Assembly: GCA_033961575.1 (NCBI GenBank)
Contig: CM066728.1
Span: 182,891,678-182,955,677, forward strand
DNA length: 64,000 nucleotides
Origin: Aselliscus stoliczkanus
Taxonomy: Eukaryota > Chordata > Mammalia > Chiroptera > Hipposideridae
Direction of reading: 5' to 3'
Shown here: positions 47,295-58,698 of the stretch, piece by piece
Position numbering within the stretch: position 1 is the first letter of the stretch
Layout of the letters: each line of letters opens with the position of its first letter
The notes under the pieces: generated by a model
Told to the model about the DNA's origin: nothing
What the model saw: only the letters and a program-made list of their open reading frames with translations
Database searches by the model: none
Made by a program: the position numbers and the translations under genes

Positions 47295-47774
47295 GGGCCG
47301 GCCGAGTGGCGCATTGGTTAAGCGCTGGTTTTGGGATGCCAGCGGCCCCGGTTCGGATCCCACATGAGGGCCAGTGACACTGCCCTCTACAGCTAACAAC
47401 AGCTCCACCTGGAGCTGGGCTGTGCGAGCCTCGGTGATGGTGTGGGCTGCAGCCCCTGCTGCAGTGGGCTGCCATAGGCTACAGTGAGTGGCCCGCAGCC
47501 AGCGTGAGCGGCTGGCAGCCAAGAGTGAGCTGCCAATAGCCGCAGTGAGCGACCATCCAGAGGCCAGCGACCATCCAGAGGCCAGCGACCTATCTGCCTC
47601 ATCCGGAAAGAGCGCAATGACGATACCAACAGTGAAGCAACATCCTCCGCAACTAAACTGAAGAACGAAAAGACAGCAACTTGTCTGTTCCCCTTCCCCG
47701 ATTGCCCAACTCTGTTCCCCTCCGCCAATTCCCCAATAAAATCTTTAAAAAAAAAAACAACAAAAAAAAAAAAC
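47295..47774 (+). mobile_element. Long new-head SINE, nearly complete
   Basis: Starts gggccggccgagtggcgcat with B-box-like ggttcggatccc. The CAGC-rich body follows, then the VES-like tail ('gcaacttgtctgttcccctt', 'attccccaataaaatcttt') and an A-rich end. Exact 16-bp target duplication caaaatgtaaagacca at 47279-47294 and 47775-47790. A private tandem duplication of the 18-mer cgaccatccagaggccag lies at about 47549-47586. This is the best reference copy of the family. Confidence 0.95.
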
Positions 47775-47792
47775 CAAAATGTAAAGACCATT

Positions 47793-48221
47793 TTTTTAAA
47801 AGATTTTATTGGGGAATTGGGGGACAGCATTGGGGAACTGGGAAAGGGGAACAGACAAGTTGCTGTTCTTGTGTTCTTCGGTCTAGTTGTGGAGGACGTT
47901 GCTTCACTGGCCCATGTTGGTATCATCATTGTGCTCTTTCCGGGTGAGGCAGATCGATCACCAGCCTCTGGATGGTCGCTCACAGCAGCTCTTGGCAGCT
48001 CACACTGGCTGCCAGCCACTCACTGTACCTATGGCAGCCCATTGCAGCAGGGGCTGCACCTATGCAGCCCCGGGGAATCACAGCAGCCCAGCTCCAGGTG
48101 GAGCTGTTGTTCACTATCTTAGCTGTAAAGGGCAGTGTCACTGGCCCTCATATATGGGATCCGAACCAGGGCCGCTGGCATCCCAAGCCAGCTCTTAACC
48201 AATGCGCCACTCGGCCTGCCA
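47793..48221 (-). mobile_element. Long new-head SINE, minus strand, beside the previous copy
   Basis: Tail first (ttaaaagattttattgggga), head complement ending gcgccactcggcctgcc. Target duplication gtaaagaccatt (47781-47792) and gtaaagaccatt-like (48222-48233) uses the same word that flanks the first SINE, so three copies of taaagacca surround the pair. Confidence 0.93.
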
Positions 48222-48409
48222 GTAAAGACCATTCTTAACATGCGGGCCATACAAAAACAGGTGGGCTGAGGCTTGCCAGTTCCCAAGTGAGGGAATGCGA
48301 CAACTGTCAGTCAGCATCCCACCTCAGAGAAGACAAAGCAAAGCACATTGCCCGCTTCACAGGCTCAGTCATACTTGATTTACCGCCTTCCCTCCCCAAA
48401 CCAACCTTT

Positions 48410-48675
48410 CAAAATAGCCCTGAGATGGGTCCATTGTCTCCACCTCCCATCATTCCTCCCATAATCCTGTACAACTCTCTCTCACCTTCAAAGTGGCTCC
48501 CACCCAGCACTGAGAGCGATGGGCTTCCAGAGGAAGTGGGACTGAGTCACATTGTATTGGAGCTCCTTTAATAGCCCTCCAATCAACAAAATAAGTCCCA
48601 AACTCCTTGCCAGGACCCACAAGGCCCTGCCTCTCTCTCTTACCTTGATGTGCTCCCCTCTTTATCTTAATCTTG
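48410..48675 (+). repeat. L2 3' region, first part
   Basis: 'aagtcccaaactccttgcca', 'ggacccacaaggccctgcct' and 'gatgtgctcccctctttat' are L2 landmarks. The element is interrupted at 48676 and resumes at 49546. Confidence 0.7.
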
Positions 48676-48823
48676 TGTGCTGGTTAATTTTATATCAACT
48701 TGACTGGGCTGCAGGGTGCCCAGATGTTTGGCCAAACATTATTCTGGGTCTGTCTGTGAGGGTGTTTTAGGATGAGATTAACATTTGAGTCAGTAGACTG
48801 AGTAAAGCAGACTGTCCTCGGCA

Positions 48824-49197
48824 TGAGTCAGGGTTCTCCAGAGAAATAGAACTATATACCACTGGAATGAGATTTATTATAAGGAGCTGACTAGTGGGGC
48901 TACAAAAGCTGTGATGTTCCAAGATTTAAGTCCCTGTCCAAGAGCAGGAGTAAGTAGACCAATGTACCAATGTCAGACAGAGATAGGAAGTTCAACCTTC
49001 CTCCACTGTGTGGTTCTATTTGGGCCCTTAGTGGGTTGCCACCCACACTGGGGAGGGCAATCAAGTTTACTCAGTCCACCAACCCAAATGCTAATCTCTT
49101 CTGGAAAATACCATCATAGACATACCCATAAATGTTTAGCCAGATATCTGAGCATCCTATGGCCCAGTCAAGTAGACACATAAAATTAACCATCACA
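48824..49197 (-). mobile_element. Second LTR-like copy, reverse, nested
   Basis: On the plus strand it starts tgagtcagggttctccagag and ends cataaaattaaccatcaca, the exact mirror order of the outer element. Its sequence differs enough from the outer copy to be a separate insertion. No clear 5-bp duplication seen. Confidence 0.7.
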
Positions 49198-49449
49198 CCC
49201 TACCTAATGAGGGTGGGCCTCATCTAATCAGTTGATGGACTGAAGAGAACAGAAATACTGACCCTCAGGTGAGGAGGAAGGAACTCCTCCTGACTGAGCC
49301 AGACTGGAACACTGGCTCTTCCTGGGTCTCAAGGCTGCCAGCCTTCAGACTGGAACGACACCATTGCTTCTCCCAGGTCTCTAGCTTACCATCTCGTCTT
49401 GCAGATCTTAAGACTTGCCCACTTCCATAACTGCATGAACCAATTCCTC

Positions 49450-49452
<3 letters not shown>

Positions 49453-49503
<51 letters not shown>
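49453..49503. repeat. (CA)n microsatellite
   Basis: About 25 uninterrupted CA units near the 3' end of the outer LTR-like element. Confidence 0.98.
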
Positions 49504-49504
<1 letters not shown>

Positions 49505-49545
49505 CCTATTGGTTGTTTCTCTGCAGAACCCTAATAGAATAAAAA

Positions 49546-49910
49546 CTTGTCACACGTTTTCTCTCACTTTCACTTTCTCAAACACAGGCTACTCTGCATG
49601 TTTCCTTTTTCTGGAATGTCCTTCACACTCTTTTTACTACTACCTTCTCATTCAAGTCTCAGCTTAAGTGTTTCCTTCTGCACTATCTTTGAAAATTGCT
49701 TCCTCTCCTCCTCTGCCAGTGATTCCCTCAGTTTCTTGTTTTGTTACCTTCAAAACATATCTCACAATCCATTGACGAGTGATGATTTTGATTATTTACT
49801 TATTTCCCCCCCCCCATTCATTAGGTACCACGTCTGGGCTCTTCATAGTACCCCTGGGCCCTGGCATAACATACACGTTTAATGAGTATTGCAGAATAAA
49901 TGAAAAACAC
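49546..49910 (+). repeat. L2 3' region, second part
   Basis: 'ctactctgcatgtttccttt', 'ttctcattcaagtctcagct' and 'gagtattgcagaataaatga' continue the L2 order left at 48675. Confidence 0.7.
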
Positions 49911-50388
49911 CGAGTTTCCGTCCCTTTGTCTTCTTCCTTGGGTTTTCTATCTGCTTTACTATAAAACAATCCTTGATACGAGAACAAAAGCATCTTGGTG
50001 ACGATAAAGGCTCCCCCCTAAGATGGTGCTTGTTCCCTGTACCACTGTGAAGTCCTCTGCCATCTTGATGCTGTTCTTGTTCTCTGAACCCATTACTGAA
50101 ACAGGGACTTGTACTCACAAGGGCTCTGTCTTACTAGTTAAATGGGTATTCGTATTAACAGTAAAGTCACTGACCCACATAATCCACAGTAGGGACTGTG
50201 TGCCGCTTTCAGGCTGTACACACAGCTCAAGGTTCTGGGTACCTCCAATTCCCAGCACATGGCAGGTACTGAAACGTTTGCTAAGTGAATCAACCTATTT
50301 AGTCATTTTCCTCATTTACCCGGTGGCTTCTCTTGAATCAACAAGCACCCAAGTGACAGTGGTAGATTAGTGGCCCGTTGGGGGAAAT
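49911..50388. other. Unassigned spacer
   Basis: A 115-codon open frame (50023-50370) without domains. Nothing else recognised. Confidence 0.4.
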
Positions 50389-50404
50389 TCATGGGTACAA
50401 GTTT

Positions 50405-50505
50405 TTTTTTTTTTTTTTGAGGGCAGTTCCCTCATATGTGGGACCCGAACCAGGGCCGCTGGCGTCCCAAGCCAGCTCTTAACCACCTCACCACTCAGCT
50501 GGCCC
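50405..50505 (-). mobile_element. Short new-head SINE, minus strand
   Basis: Starts with a T-run, then 'gagggcagttccctcatatg' and head complement ctcaccactcagctggcc. Exact 16-bp target duplication tcatgggtacaagttt at 50389-50404 and 50506-50521. Confidence 0.95.
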
Positions 50506-50521
50506 TCATGGGTACAAGTTT

Positions 50522-53457
50522 TAACAGGCATCGTTAATACAAAAGTAGGATTTGAGAGCCCACTAGTCAATGTCATCTTTTACTGGTAAAAACTGTTTCA
50601 GCCCCATTACCTAAAGCTACCTTTGTTAGGTTCCATCTAGTCAGTGCTTGCTCTCTACCCATCGTGCTGGGCTGCGAGGAGAGCTCAGGGTTCCACACAG
50701 CACACAGAGCAAAGTGAAAGCAGGACGGGTCTTCGCTGATGTTTTGGCTGGTCTGTGTAAAGCAGATAAGCATCTACCTGCTGTGGTCCAACTCCTCTGA
50801 GCCTCTCTCCTGCTTCACGAGTCACAACAGAAAGAACATCTTTCATTTAGGTAGAACAATCTGATCTCGGTGCATGCTACAACTTAATTGAAGATAAAAT
50901 AACCTGTCAGCCCCAGTTAGGGAGTGTGTCTCCCTACACCTGAGAGTCCCCCAATGAGGCCAAACAGTTATCTGAAACTTGAAGCCAGCAAGCCCACGAA
51001 CTGGGCCCTGGGAAATCTTCCTTTGCTAGAGCTGCTCTGTCACAGGGAAAATCAGACCCTAAGAGATCTCTGGGCCTGTTCATGCCTGGGGTAGTGTTCT
51101 GCTAGCCATGTTTCTTAATGCAGAACACGTGGTTAGAGAGCATGTGTTCATTTCCTGGACAGCAATATCCTTTCCAAGTAAGAAGACCCCTCCTACCAGT
51201 GCTCCTGAGAGAGGCTTAATCCTTTGACTTTTCCAGTGTGAGTTCCATGCTGCGACGGCTAAGTTTTGGAAAGACAAGGCCGTGATTTTTATACCTGTCT
51301 AATTTTCTGTTCACACAGGCAAAAGGATGCCTCTCCAGGATCTCTCGCCTCAGCAGTGACTTCTTACTGGGCATTCCCTTACTGGGAATCTGGGCGTTTC
51401 CCTTTTGAATTTGATTCTCTTCACAAGGCAAGCACCTTGGGGTCCATACTTCAAAACAGCAACTGTAGGCATTCTTCTTCTCTCGCTCCAGACAGCACTA
51501 TGCAGGCTGTTTGTTTTTCAGGCCTCTGATATAAGGCTGGGGTGACATGTCTGTCATATGACGGTAAGAAAACCAATGATATGGGTCACACTCTAAAGTC
51601 ATTAAGTGCTGGCTGGCCAAGTTAGAGCTGATTCACTAGAAATACATTTTCCAGCCCCACATTGGTACAAGGCAATGCCGTTCCATTCGGATTGCAGGGC
51701 TCTGTGTGCAATATTTCTCTCTCTGACTCAAAGTACGTATTTATGGGCACTGTGAAAAGTCACAGAGGGAAGGGCGGCATTAACTGACTGTGCATCTCCA
51801 AAAGCTTTATTTCCACAATACACAGTAAATGCAAGAAACGAAGAAATGTCTCAAATTTGCCTGAACACCTCCAACATGGCTTTCTAATAAGTGAGACGAC
51901 AGGGTAAAAGCATTCCTCGGCATCTGACCAGCGGGGCCTCCCACAGCTGCTAAGATTAGGTTTCTAGCAGGAGCTGCCCCTCTCTCCTCAATTGCATGAG
52001 GGAGGAAACACAATGATCTCAGTTTGATTCCAACAATACTTCATACCCTGAATTTACACGTTGGTTGTTTTTAGGATACAGCTGTGTAAAGCCGACTGCA
52101 ACAGTAAAAATGACGATGATGCCATGAATATTCTTACTGAAAAATGGCTGCACATCTTGCTCAGACACCTGAATACACTACAGGTCTGTCCAAGAATACA
52201 GGGCCACTAGCACCAATTGATGTAACAAGAAATCTAGCCCAACAATGAGAACAGGTTGCCATTCCCTAAGGTATAATTCATTAAGTGGGGAACAAGTTTT
52301 CTCTGAGCACATTAAGTACTAGAAGTACAAAGTTAAACAAAAGTTAAATGGGGTATTTTTCTGCAGAATTTCTCTGTGCTTTTAACATTCTAAGATGCAT
52401 TATGAATCGTCTTAAAACTTTTTACACCCCTGATTGTTTTCCATAAAGTGCAATGTTTTGTTGGGCTAGCATTTGTTCCATGGGACAGACTTTTGGAACC
52501 TCTGCAATAAGGCCACTTAAAAGTGACAGAAATCCTTTATTACCTTTTCTATCACATACTCTTCCCTATGTCCTACTTTTCTATCATAAGGATATTTTGC
52601 ATAGTGCCATGTAAAGTACAATATTACAATATAGAAAAAATATAAGACAATGAACACATTTCAAAACGCTCACTGGCATTATTATTCCAATTTCCCACTT
52701 GGCTGATATTTCAGGCAATTTTAAGGAGAGAAGGACCTTTTCTCTGAAGCACAGGGTGATTTGAAGAAAGCATGAATGAACAAAAAGAGGGCTGCCCAGA
52801 ACTGTGACTGCCACATCTGTTAGCAGTGCAGTTGGTAAGCCTTCCCCTATCGCTATATATATTCAGAAATAATGACAAAGAAATGTAGTTCCTCCAGGCA
52901 AATGAAATGGAGGTGCAAATTAGAATCACACCTCCAGTCTCATTTTGGTATCACTTCTTGTCTGGATAAACAACACTTCCTCGCACTTTTCTCCTATGGC
53001 AAGTAGCCACCATTAACACTCGCATTAGGGATCAGTCACAACAAATTACAATTAAGTTGCACACCGCACTGCAGGAGGCAGCCCAGGCCCCAAGGAGCAC
53101 TGAGTCAAGCTAGGCCCATTACCAAGTTTAAGATAGCTAGCACTGGCGCTAGCAAGACCCCTGTGCCTCGGCCACATGAAGTAGTTAAAATTCTAACAGT
53201 CTAAGTGGCATCTTAACATTTCTATGTATGGCGGTTTATTATTCTCTGTGGAGGGAGCAGCAGTGGGCAGCTGCTTGCAAAAAGGGTGATTTTAATCACC
53301 AATCATTTTGAAGAACATAAGAGATCAGCAGTACTCAACGGCGAAAGCTTTATTATAATGGGAAACTGCCTGTGTGGATTAAAAACAGATTTCACCTCCA
53401 GATAATTGTGTTAGATGCTAAACTTTCGGGTTGTGGAGAATATCTACAGGCCATGAG

Positions 53458-53465
<8 letters not shown>
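50522..53465. other. Longest repeat-free stretch
   Basis: Nearly 3 kb with no recognised repeat and no convincing exon. Small open frames (up to 87 codons at 51266-51529) lack family features. If the window lies in a gene-regulatory domain, conserved non-coding elements are most likely to be detectable here, but that is inference only. Confidence 0.4.

Positions 53466-53490
<25 letters not shown>
53466..53490. repeat. (CA)n microsatellite
   Basis: About 12 CA units followed by an A-rich run. Confidence 0.95.
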
Positions 53491-53492
<2 letters not shown>

Positions 53493-53771
53493 AACAAAAA
53501 AAACACCATGAGGAAGGTAGGAACCTACGGACTATAGACTTGCTGTATTCGTGAATTTGCCCCATCTAATGGGTGGACAGAAAAAAAGGTTGCTTTTAAA
53601 AAATTATTATTATAACCTGAATCTTACAATGGCTAGTTACTCAAGTAGGGAAAAGTCCACCTTTTCTAGTGAAGTGTTTCACTAGGTGAAACCTGAAAAA
53701 CATGTGTACAGAATCCATGCAACTAATCTCTTTTAAAGATGAAAACTAAAATGAAATCTTAAGAAACCTTT
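53491..53771. other. Unassigned spacer
   Basis: Nothing recognised. Confidence 0.4.
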
Positions 53772-53778
53772 AAGAATC

Positions 53779-54218
53779 GGGCCGGGCGAGTGGCAGGTTG
53801 GTTAAGAGTTGGCTTGGGAGCACGAGCTCCGAGCAGCAGGGCCGCGGGTTCAGATCCCACATGGGCCAGTGACGCTGCACCCTCTAGAGCTAAGATGGTG
53901 AACAATAGCTGGACCTGGAGCTGGGCTGCCGAGTTGCCAGTGACGGCGTAGACTGTAGCCCCTGCTGCAGTGGGCTGCTGTGAGCTACCACGAGTGGCCG
54001 GCAGCCAGTGTGAGTGGCCAGCAGCCAGCGTGAGCGGCCGTCCAATGACCGGCAAGCAGCTGCCTCACCCGGGAAGAGGGCAATGACGATACCAACATGG
54101 GCCAGTGAAGCGACGTCCTCCACAACTAGACTGAAGAACAAAAGGACAGCAACTTGTCTGTTCCCCTTCCCTGATTCCCCAACACTGTTCCCCTCCCCCA
54201 ATAAAATCTTTAAAAAAA
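53779..54218 (+). mobile_element. Long new-head SINE
   Basis: Starts gggccgggcgagtggcaggt; full body and tail to 'ccccaataaaatctttaaaa'. Short target duplication aagaatc at 53772-53778 and around 54219-54225, overlapping the A-tail. Confidence 0.92.
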
Positions 54219-54225
54219 AAGAATC

Positions 54226-54809
54226 AGCATGTCTGTATATAATATGAGAAATAAGTAACGTTAAACATTTTTTAAGTAAACAAATTTAAATGAACTCAGT
54301 CACCATCAGATTCACTACATTTTTAGGTATACTGCTTATCTAGGGCACCTCTAAGAAGTTTCCAGAGTGATCCTGACATTGCAGGATATGCAGAAGGAAC
54401 TGAGGTGCTCTGTAATGTGAACAAGATGGTTTTCCCACATCTGGAAACAGGGTTCATTCTATAATTTAGATTTACTCAAAAAGAGCGGGGGGGGGAATAT
54501 GCTTTAATCCAGAATGGGTTTATGATGGTTGTGGATCTCTTCTCTACAAGGCTAAGTTTTAGGTTATCTGCGGGCTCTTCTCGAAGTACAGAAAAATTAT
54601 TAGAATCTATCATTCGGATGTCCCCTCATTCATACACCTTGAGACATCCATTAATATAGGTGTCCTCTCCTATTTATAAGTAATCATTTTGTGACATGCC
54701 CCCACATAACTCGATATTCACAAAGCTCTCAGTGGCCATGCTCCATAATGGAGCTGCCTTGCATGAAACACCATGCTACACTGGATGTGCATGCTCTAAC
54801 CTATCGCTC
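54226..54809. other. Unassigned spacer
   Basis: Nothing recognised. Confidence 0.4.
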
Positions 54810-54940
54810 ACAAGAGACCCATGAAGCAGGTTTCGTTATGCTTACTTTACAAACAGGAAGTTGAATTTCCAAGGGTGAAATAAGTTGCTCCAGGTGACAA
54901 AGCCAGGAAGTGAAATAGTACAGATTCAATTCCGACCTGC
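54810..54940 (-). repeat. MIR fragment, minus strand
   Basis: 'cccatgaagcaggtttcgtt', 'tttacaaacaggaagttgaa', 'gacaaagccaggaagtg' follow the MIR core in reverse. Confidence 0.65.
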
Positions 54941-56009
54941 TTAACTCCCCTAAGCATGTGCAGGTCTTCACGGAGAACCTGGTCGGTACAATGGAGGGAA
55001 ACAGGCATGAGTAAATCAAGATACATGCTGTCAATGAGCTTAGAGCTCAGTGGAGGTAAGTGTGAGCCCCAGTAACCATGAAGTATCTGCCATAGGACAA
55101 TCACAACAGATTTCAGGTCAAGGGGCAGGAGGGGGGGATGCAGAAGTTTGGGAAGGAAAGAAAGTTCCATTTCTTATGAAATCCTAGTCTCCCTTACAGG
55201 CTCACTGGGGTTTGATAAGTGGAAAACGGGCATTTAAGGTGAAGGAACAAAAATGTAGAGGAAAACACATATAAACAATGAAGCTCTTATGTTTGTGAAA
55301 TTGCATACTGATCTGGAATAGCTGAGATGCAAGTGGGAGGAAGAAAGTATATGGTGAGACGAAAAAGGTAAGGTTGGGTCAGTTGTCCATGCTGTGGAAT
55401 GGTCTTTAACTCTTCCAATCACTGCCAAATTTCATCAGCACCTACCCTTGCATTTCCTTGCCTCTTCCTTCCATTGCCACAGGCACTTTTCTTTCCTCTT
55501 GGCCTTATGCAAAGGCCACTTAGTTTTCTAGTCCTTGCCCTTCCTCTCAAGTCCTCCTTCAAATACAGCTCAGATTCTGCCACCAGTCCATCTGCAAAGC
55601 TGGCCTCAGGGAGAGCATTCACGGACCTCGCTAACTCGGTCCCACGCCTTGTCTCTTGCTCCATCTCACCACATACTTTTTACACCTGTCAATTAGGGCC
55701 TCTTCCCAAACAGCTCGGCTTTGATAATACACCATTAGTTCACCTCCTCCTCCCAACCTGGTTTCTCTGTCACTGCTCTCCATCTCGACAAATGAGCAAC
55801 TGAATGCATGGCAAAACCAAGTTTGAAACCTCACCATCACCCAAAACGCCTACTTTGCCTTTTCTCTGATTTTAAGTACAATTTTTAAAAAGCCACTAAT
55901 GTTTAATTGGGCAGATCTCGGCATCAAATACCATCATCTCTCATTTGCTTTATAACAAGGGTTTCACTGATCTCCTTGCTTTCAATCGTATCTCCCACCC
56001 AATCCGTCT
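54941..56009. other. Mostly unassigned; possible L2 relic
   Basis: The pyrimidine-rich part 55430-55700 ('aagtcctccttcaaatacag', 'ctcagattctgccaccagtc') may be a decayed L2 3' region. The 134-codon open frame at 55399-55803 lies within it and is probably not coding. Confidence 0.4.
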
Positions 56010-56462
56010 TCCATATTTTCTATAATGACTAAATTTAATTGCATTCCTCCCCTGCTTAAAACCCTTCAAAGATCCCAAATGGCTCTAGAAAATATGCCTT
56101 CTCTCTTTAACATGGTTTATCATGATCTGGCCCCTGTATGTCCCGTCTCTCTCTATTCTATTGCTGATCCCTGTACTCTAAGTAAAATCAACGATTGGAA
56201 AGTTCTTAAACTCACATGCATTCTTTCTCATCTTGGCACAGGCCGGGTTCTGCACACGGCATGCCTCCCCGCTTTCCACTGTGCCCAGCTAATTCCCACT
56301 CATCTTTTGGAGTCAGCTTATGTTACTTCTGCCAGGGAGATATCACTGTCTCTTCAAGCTTAAGTTAGAAGCTCCTCCCCTGTGCCTCTACATCACCCTG
56401 ACACAGTCACCCTCACCATTCTGTACTGTAACTGCTTGTTTGTCTTTCTCATCATCTTAAGA
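56010..56462 (+). repeat. L2 3' region
   Basis: 'cctgcttaaaacccttcaaa', 'atcatgatctggcccctgta', 'tcttttggagtcagctta' and 'ctgtaactgcttgtttgtct' occur in L2 order. The 112-codon open frame here is repeat-derived. Confidence 0.75.
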
Positions 56463-56475
56463 AGCTGTAGAGGGA

Positions 56476-56877
56476 GGCTGGCCAAGTGGTTCAGTTGGTT
56501 AAAAGCACGGCTCTGAGCAACAGGGTCATCAGTTCAATTCCCACATGGGCCAGTGAGCTGTGCCCAAGCTGCCAACAGGTGGCAGGATGGCTCAGCTGGT
56601 GAGAGCACGTGCTCCTAGTAACAAGGTTTCCGGTTCCACTCCCGCATGGGATGGTGGCTACGCCGCAACTATGAACACGCAACTATGAACACGGCACCTT
56701 GAGCTGAGCAGCCACAAGCTGCTGTCGGGCGGCCAGATGGTGACTGGACTTGGAGCTGAGCTAGCAGAGCCTTCCACAATTAACACTGAAGGACAACAAC
56801 TTGGCTGGTTCCCCTTCCCCAATTCCCCAACACTGTTCCCATTCCCCAATACAACCTTTGAAGAAAAAAAAAAAAAC
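56476..56877 (+). mobile_element. VES-type SINE, complete
   Basis: Head ggctggccaagtggttcagt; second tRNA-like unit 'gatggctcagctggtgagag' with a B-box-like ggttccactcc. The tail is 'ccaattccccaacactgttc' then 'ccccaatacaacctttg'. A private tandem repeat (gcaactatgaacac twice) lies near 56662-56689. Target duplication agctgtagaggga (56463-56475) against agctgtggagga (56878-56889). Confidence 0.88.
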
Positions 56878-56889
56878 AGCTGTGGAGGA

Positions 56890-58484
56890 TTTCATCATTA
56901 TATCCCTGCAATCTCACACATGAAAAAAAAAACAACAACTATATTCCATCAGCTAATCCTACTGTGTTTATTCATGCTCATATATTATATACTCTTTTTT
57001 CATAACTCTTCCTCTAATCCCGTAGACAATACTAAAGAAAATAAACTATAGTCACCTAATTTTCTCTACTCTCTTCCTCTTATTTCCTCTGCTCTTGGAT
57101 AGCACCTTTGAGTTGTACCTCGGAGGACGTGACCAACACTTGTCATTGTGAGTACAATGAGTTAATAGTACACAAATGAGACCGTAACAAGTGATGGCTC
57201 CGTGTACCATTTTCTCATGACACTATTGTATAAACTCCACTAACATCACTTAAAGTGCCTGGAAGCTTCCGTTGCACTGGACTAGGAGTAAGACGGGAGG
57301 AAATGTGCCAGGATCCATCCCTCTATCTCACTACAGCTCCTTACTTTCTTCATTTCTCATTCATTCTTCTCTGTTATGTGACAGTGAATTCACCCACCAA
57401 AAACAAGTTCTAGAGTGCATAAAGCACTATGCACATGTAAGGTTTCCAGGTATCTCTATCGATGAGATGTTTATTTTAAGGGGGACACAAGGAGTTGCCC
57501 AAACATTTGACTCATCCAATAAAAAAGTAAGTCTTAAAACGAATGCACACATAGGAATACTTCTTTTCAATCACCTTGCAAAGAGGTTAGTACCTGTGCC
57601 TACCACACAGACCTGATTTCACAAATAAAAAGGCAAACATTACACTAATATGGCACTGTCTCTTTAATTTGGGCTGTAAAGCAGAATGTTCAGATGGCCA
57701 CAATGACAGCCCCTCCTCATGGAGAATGATGAAAGCAGACGATGCAAAATAACACTGAAATATTTGACTGGTATTCACATTCAAGCTTGTAAACAAGTTC
57801 TAATTCACTTGCCCAGACAGTTAGCCATCAGTCTGCATAGAAAGAATTTAAGCCCATCCAAGAAGCAGGAAGCATCAGTTCTGTCACCAGCGTGTTTATT
57901 TTGGTGGCTCACATCTGCAGCCATTTCCCCTCAATCTATCCTTTCACAGCCAAAATGGGAAAGGGAACAAAGTTACTGGGCCTAAACCCATCACACTGAT
58001 TGTAATAAGCTGAACCACCCACAGCCATCATTAGAAGGAAGTTATTAGTTTCGTGATGAAGAACTCCAACCCCTATGGAGGCAAAGTCTACAAGTAAATG
58101 AATAGTCTGTTCAGCACGACTGACTTTACTCTGTATACCCGACAACGTCCACACTCACTTTACAAGCAGGCTATCTAAGGGGATGTGTTCAGACGTTCAA
58201 AAGCATCCGGTATTCTCCTGGGGGGTCCAATCTCAGCATGGGATCTCCCTGGTGTCATCTTGTGTTGATGATGAAATTACTTCCAAATAACCCGAACGGT
58301 GAATAAACAGCGAACATCATGGAGGTGGACAGCAAATCTCCCTTAAAAGAAATCTACAAATCCTTAAAAATAATCTACAAATCCAAGGGTGTAGACTTCA
58401 CTACATCACCCATGATGACCACATTGCATGAATGCAAATTCTGTGAAGGAGAAACCTCCTACATTGAATTCTTGTGGTCTATAA
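56890..58484. other. Unassigned spacer
   Basis: No repeat recognised. A 114-codon open frame at 57272-57616 has no domain or family resemblance. Confidence 0.4.
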
Positions 58485-58698
58485 CAGGATCAACAAACTA
58501 TGGCCCGAGGGGCCAAATCTTGCTGGCTGCCTCTTTTTGTCAATAAAGTTTTATTTGGACACAGTCAGACCACTCATTTGCATATTATCTATGGCTGCTT
58601 TTGTGCTATAATGGAAGACCTGAAAAGTTGTGACAGAGATCACACAACCTGTAAGCCATATTGTCTGGCTCTTTATAGAAAAACTTTGCTGATCCCTG
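58485..58698 (+). mobile_element. hAT-type DNA transposon relic
   Basis: Starts caggatcaacaaactatggc and ends ctttgctgatccctg, forming terminal inverted repeats (caggGatc.. / ..gatccctg). Inner text 'ttttgtcaataaagttttat' and 'ttatctatggctgcttttgt' identifies the same family as 47037 in opposite orientation. Confidence 0.85.

Larger units (their letters stand above)
47037..48285 (-). mobile_element. hAT-type DNA transposon relic, split by two SINEs
   Basis: Left part 47037-47294 starts caggggatggcaaactttct and contains 'aaggccagatgagacatact' and 'caatgagtgtggctatattc'. The right part, 48222-48285, continues 'catgcgggccatacaaaaac' and ends near 'ggcttgccagttccca'. It is the opposite orientation of the copy at 58485. 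The SINE pair 47295-48221 separates the halves. Confidence 0.8.
48676..49540 (+). mobile_element. LTR-like element inserted in L2, with nested copy
   Basis: Starts tgtgctggttaattttatat. Its first 150 bp end at about 48823 ('gcagactgtcct') and resume at 49198 ('acctaatgagggtgggcctc'), continuing to 'cagaaccctaataga'. The inner piece is another copy of the same family in reverse orientation. TG start and ...ACCCTAATA end suggest a solo LTR of an ERVL-like family. No coding region. Confidence 0.7.

Noticed and set aside
47393..48122. Open frames of 88-208 codons, the longest antisense to the SINE pair
   Set aside because: They arise from the GC-rich SINE bodies and recur in other copies (for example 53890-54201, 63257-63742).
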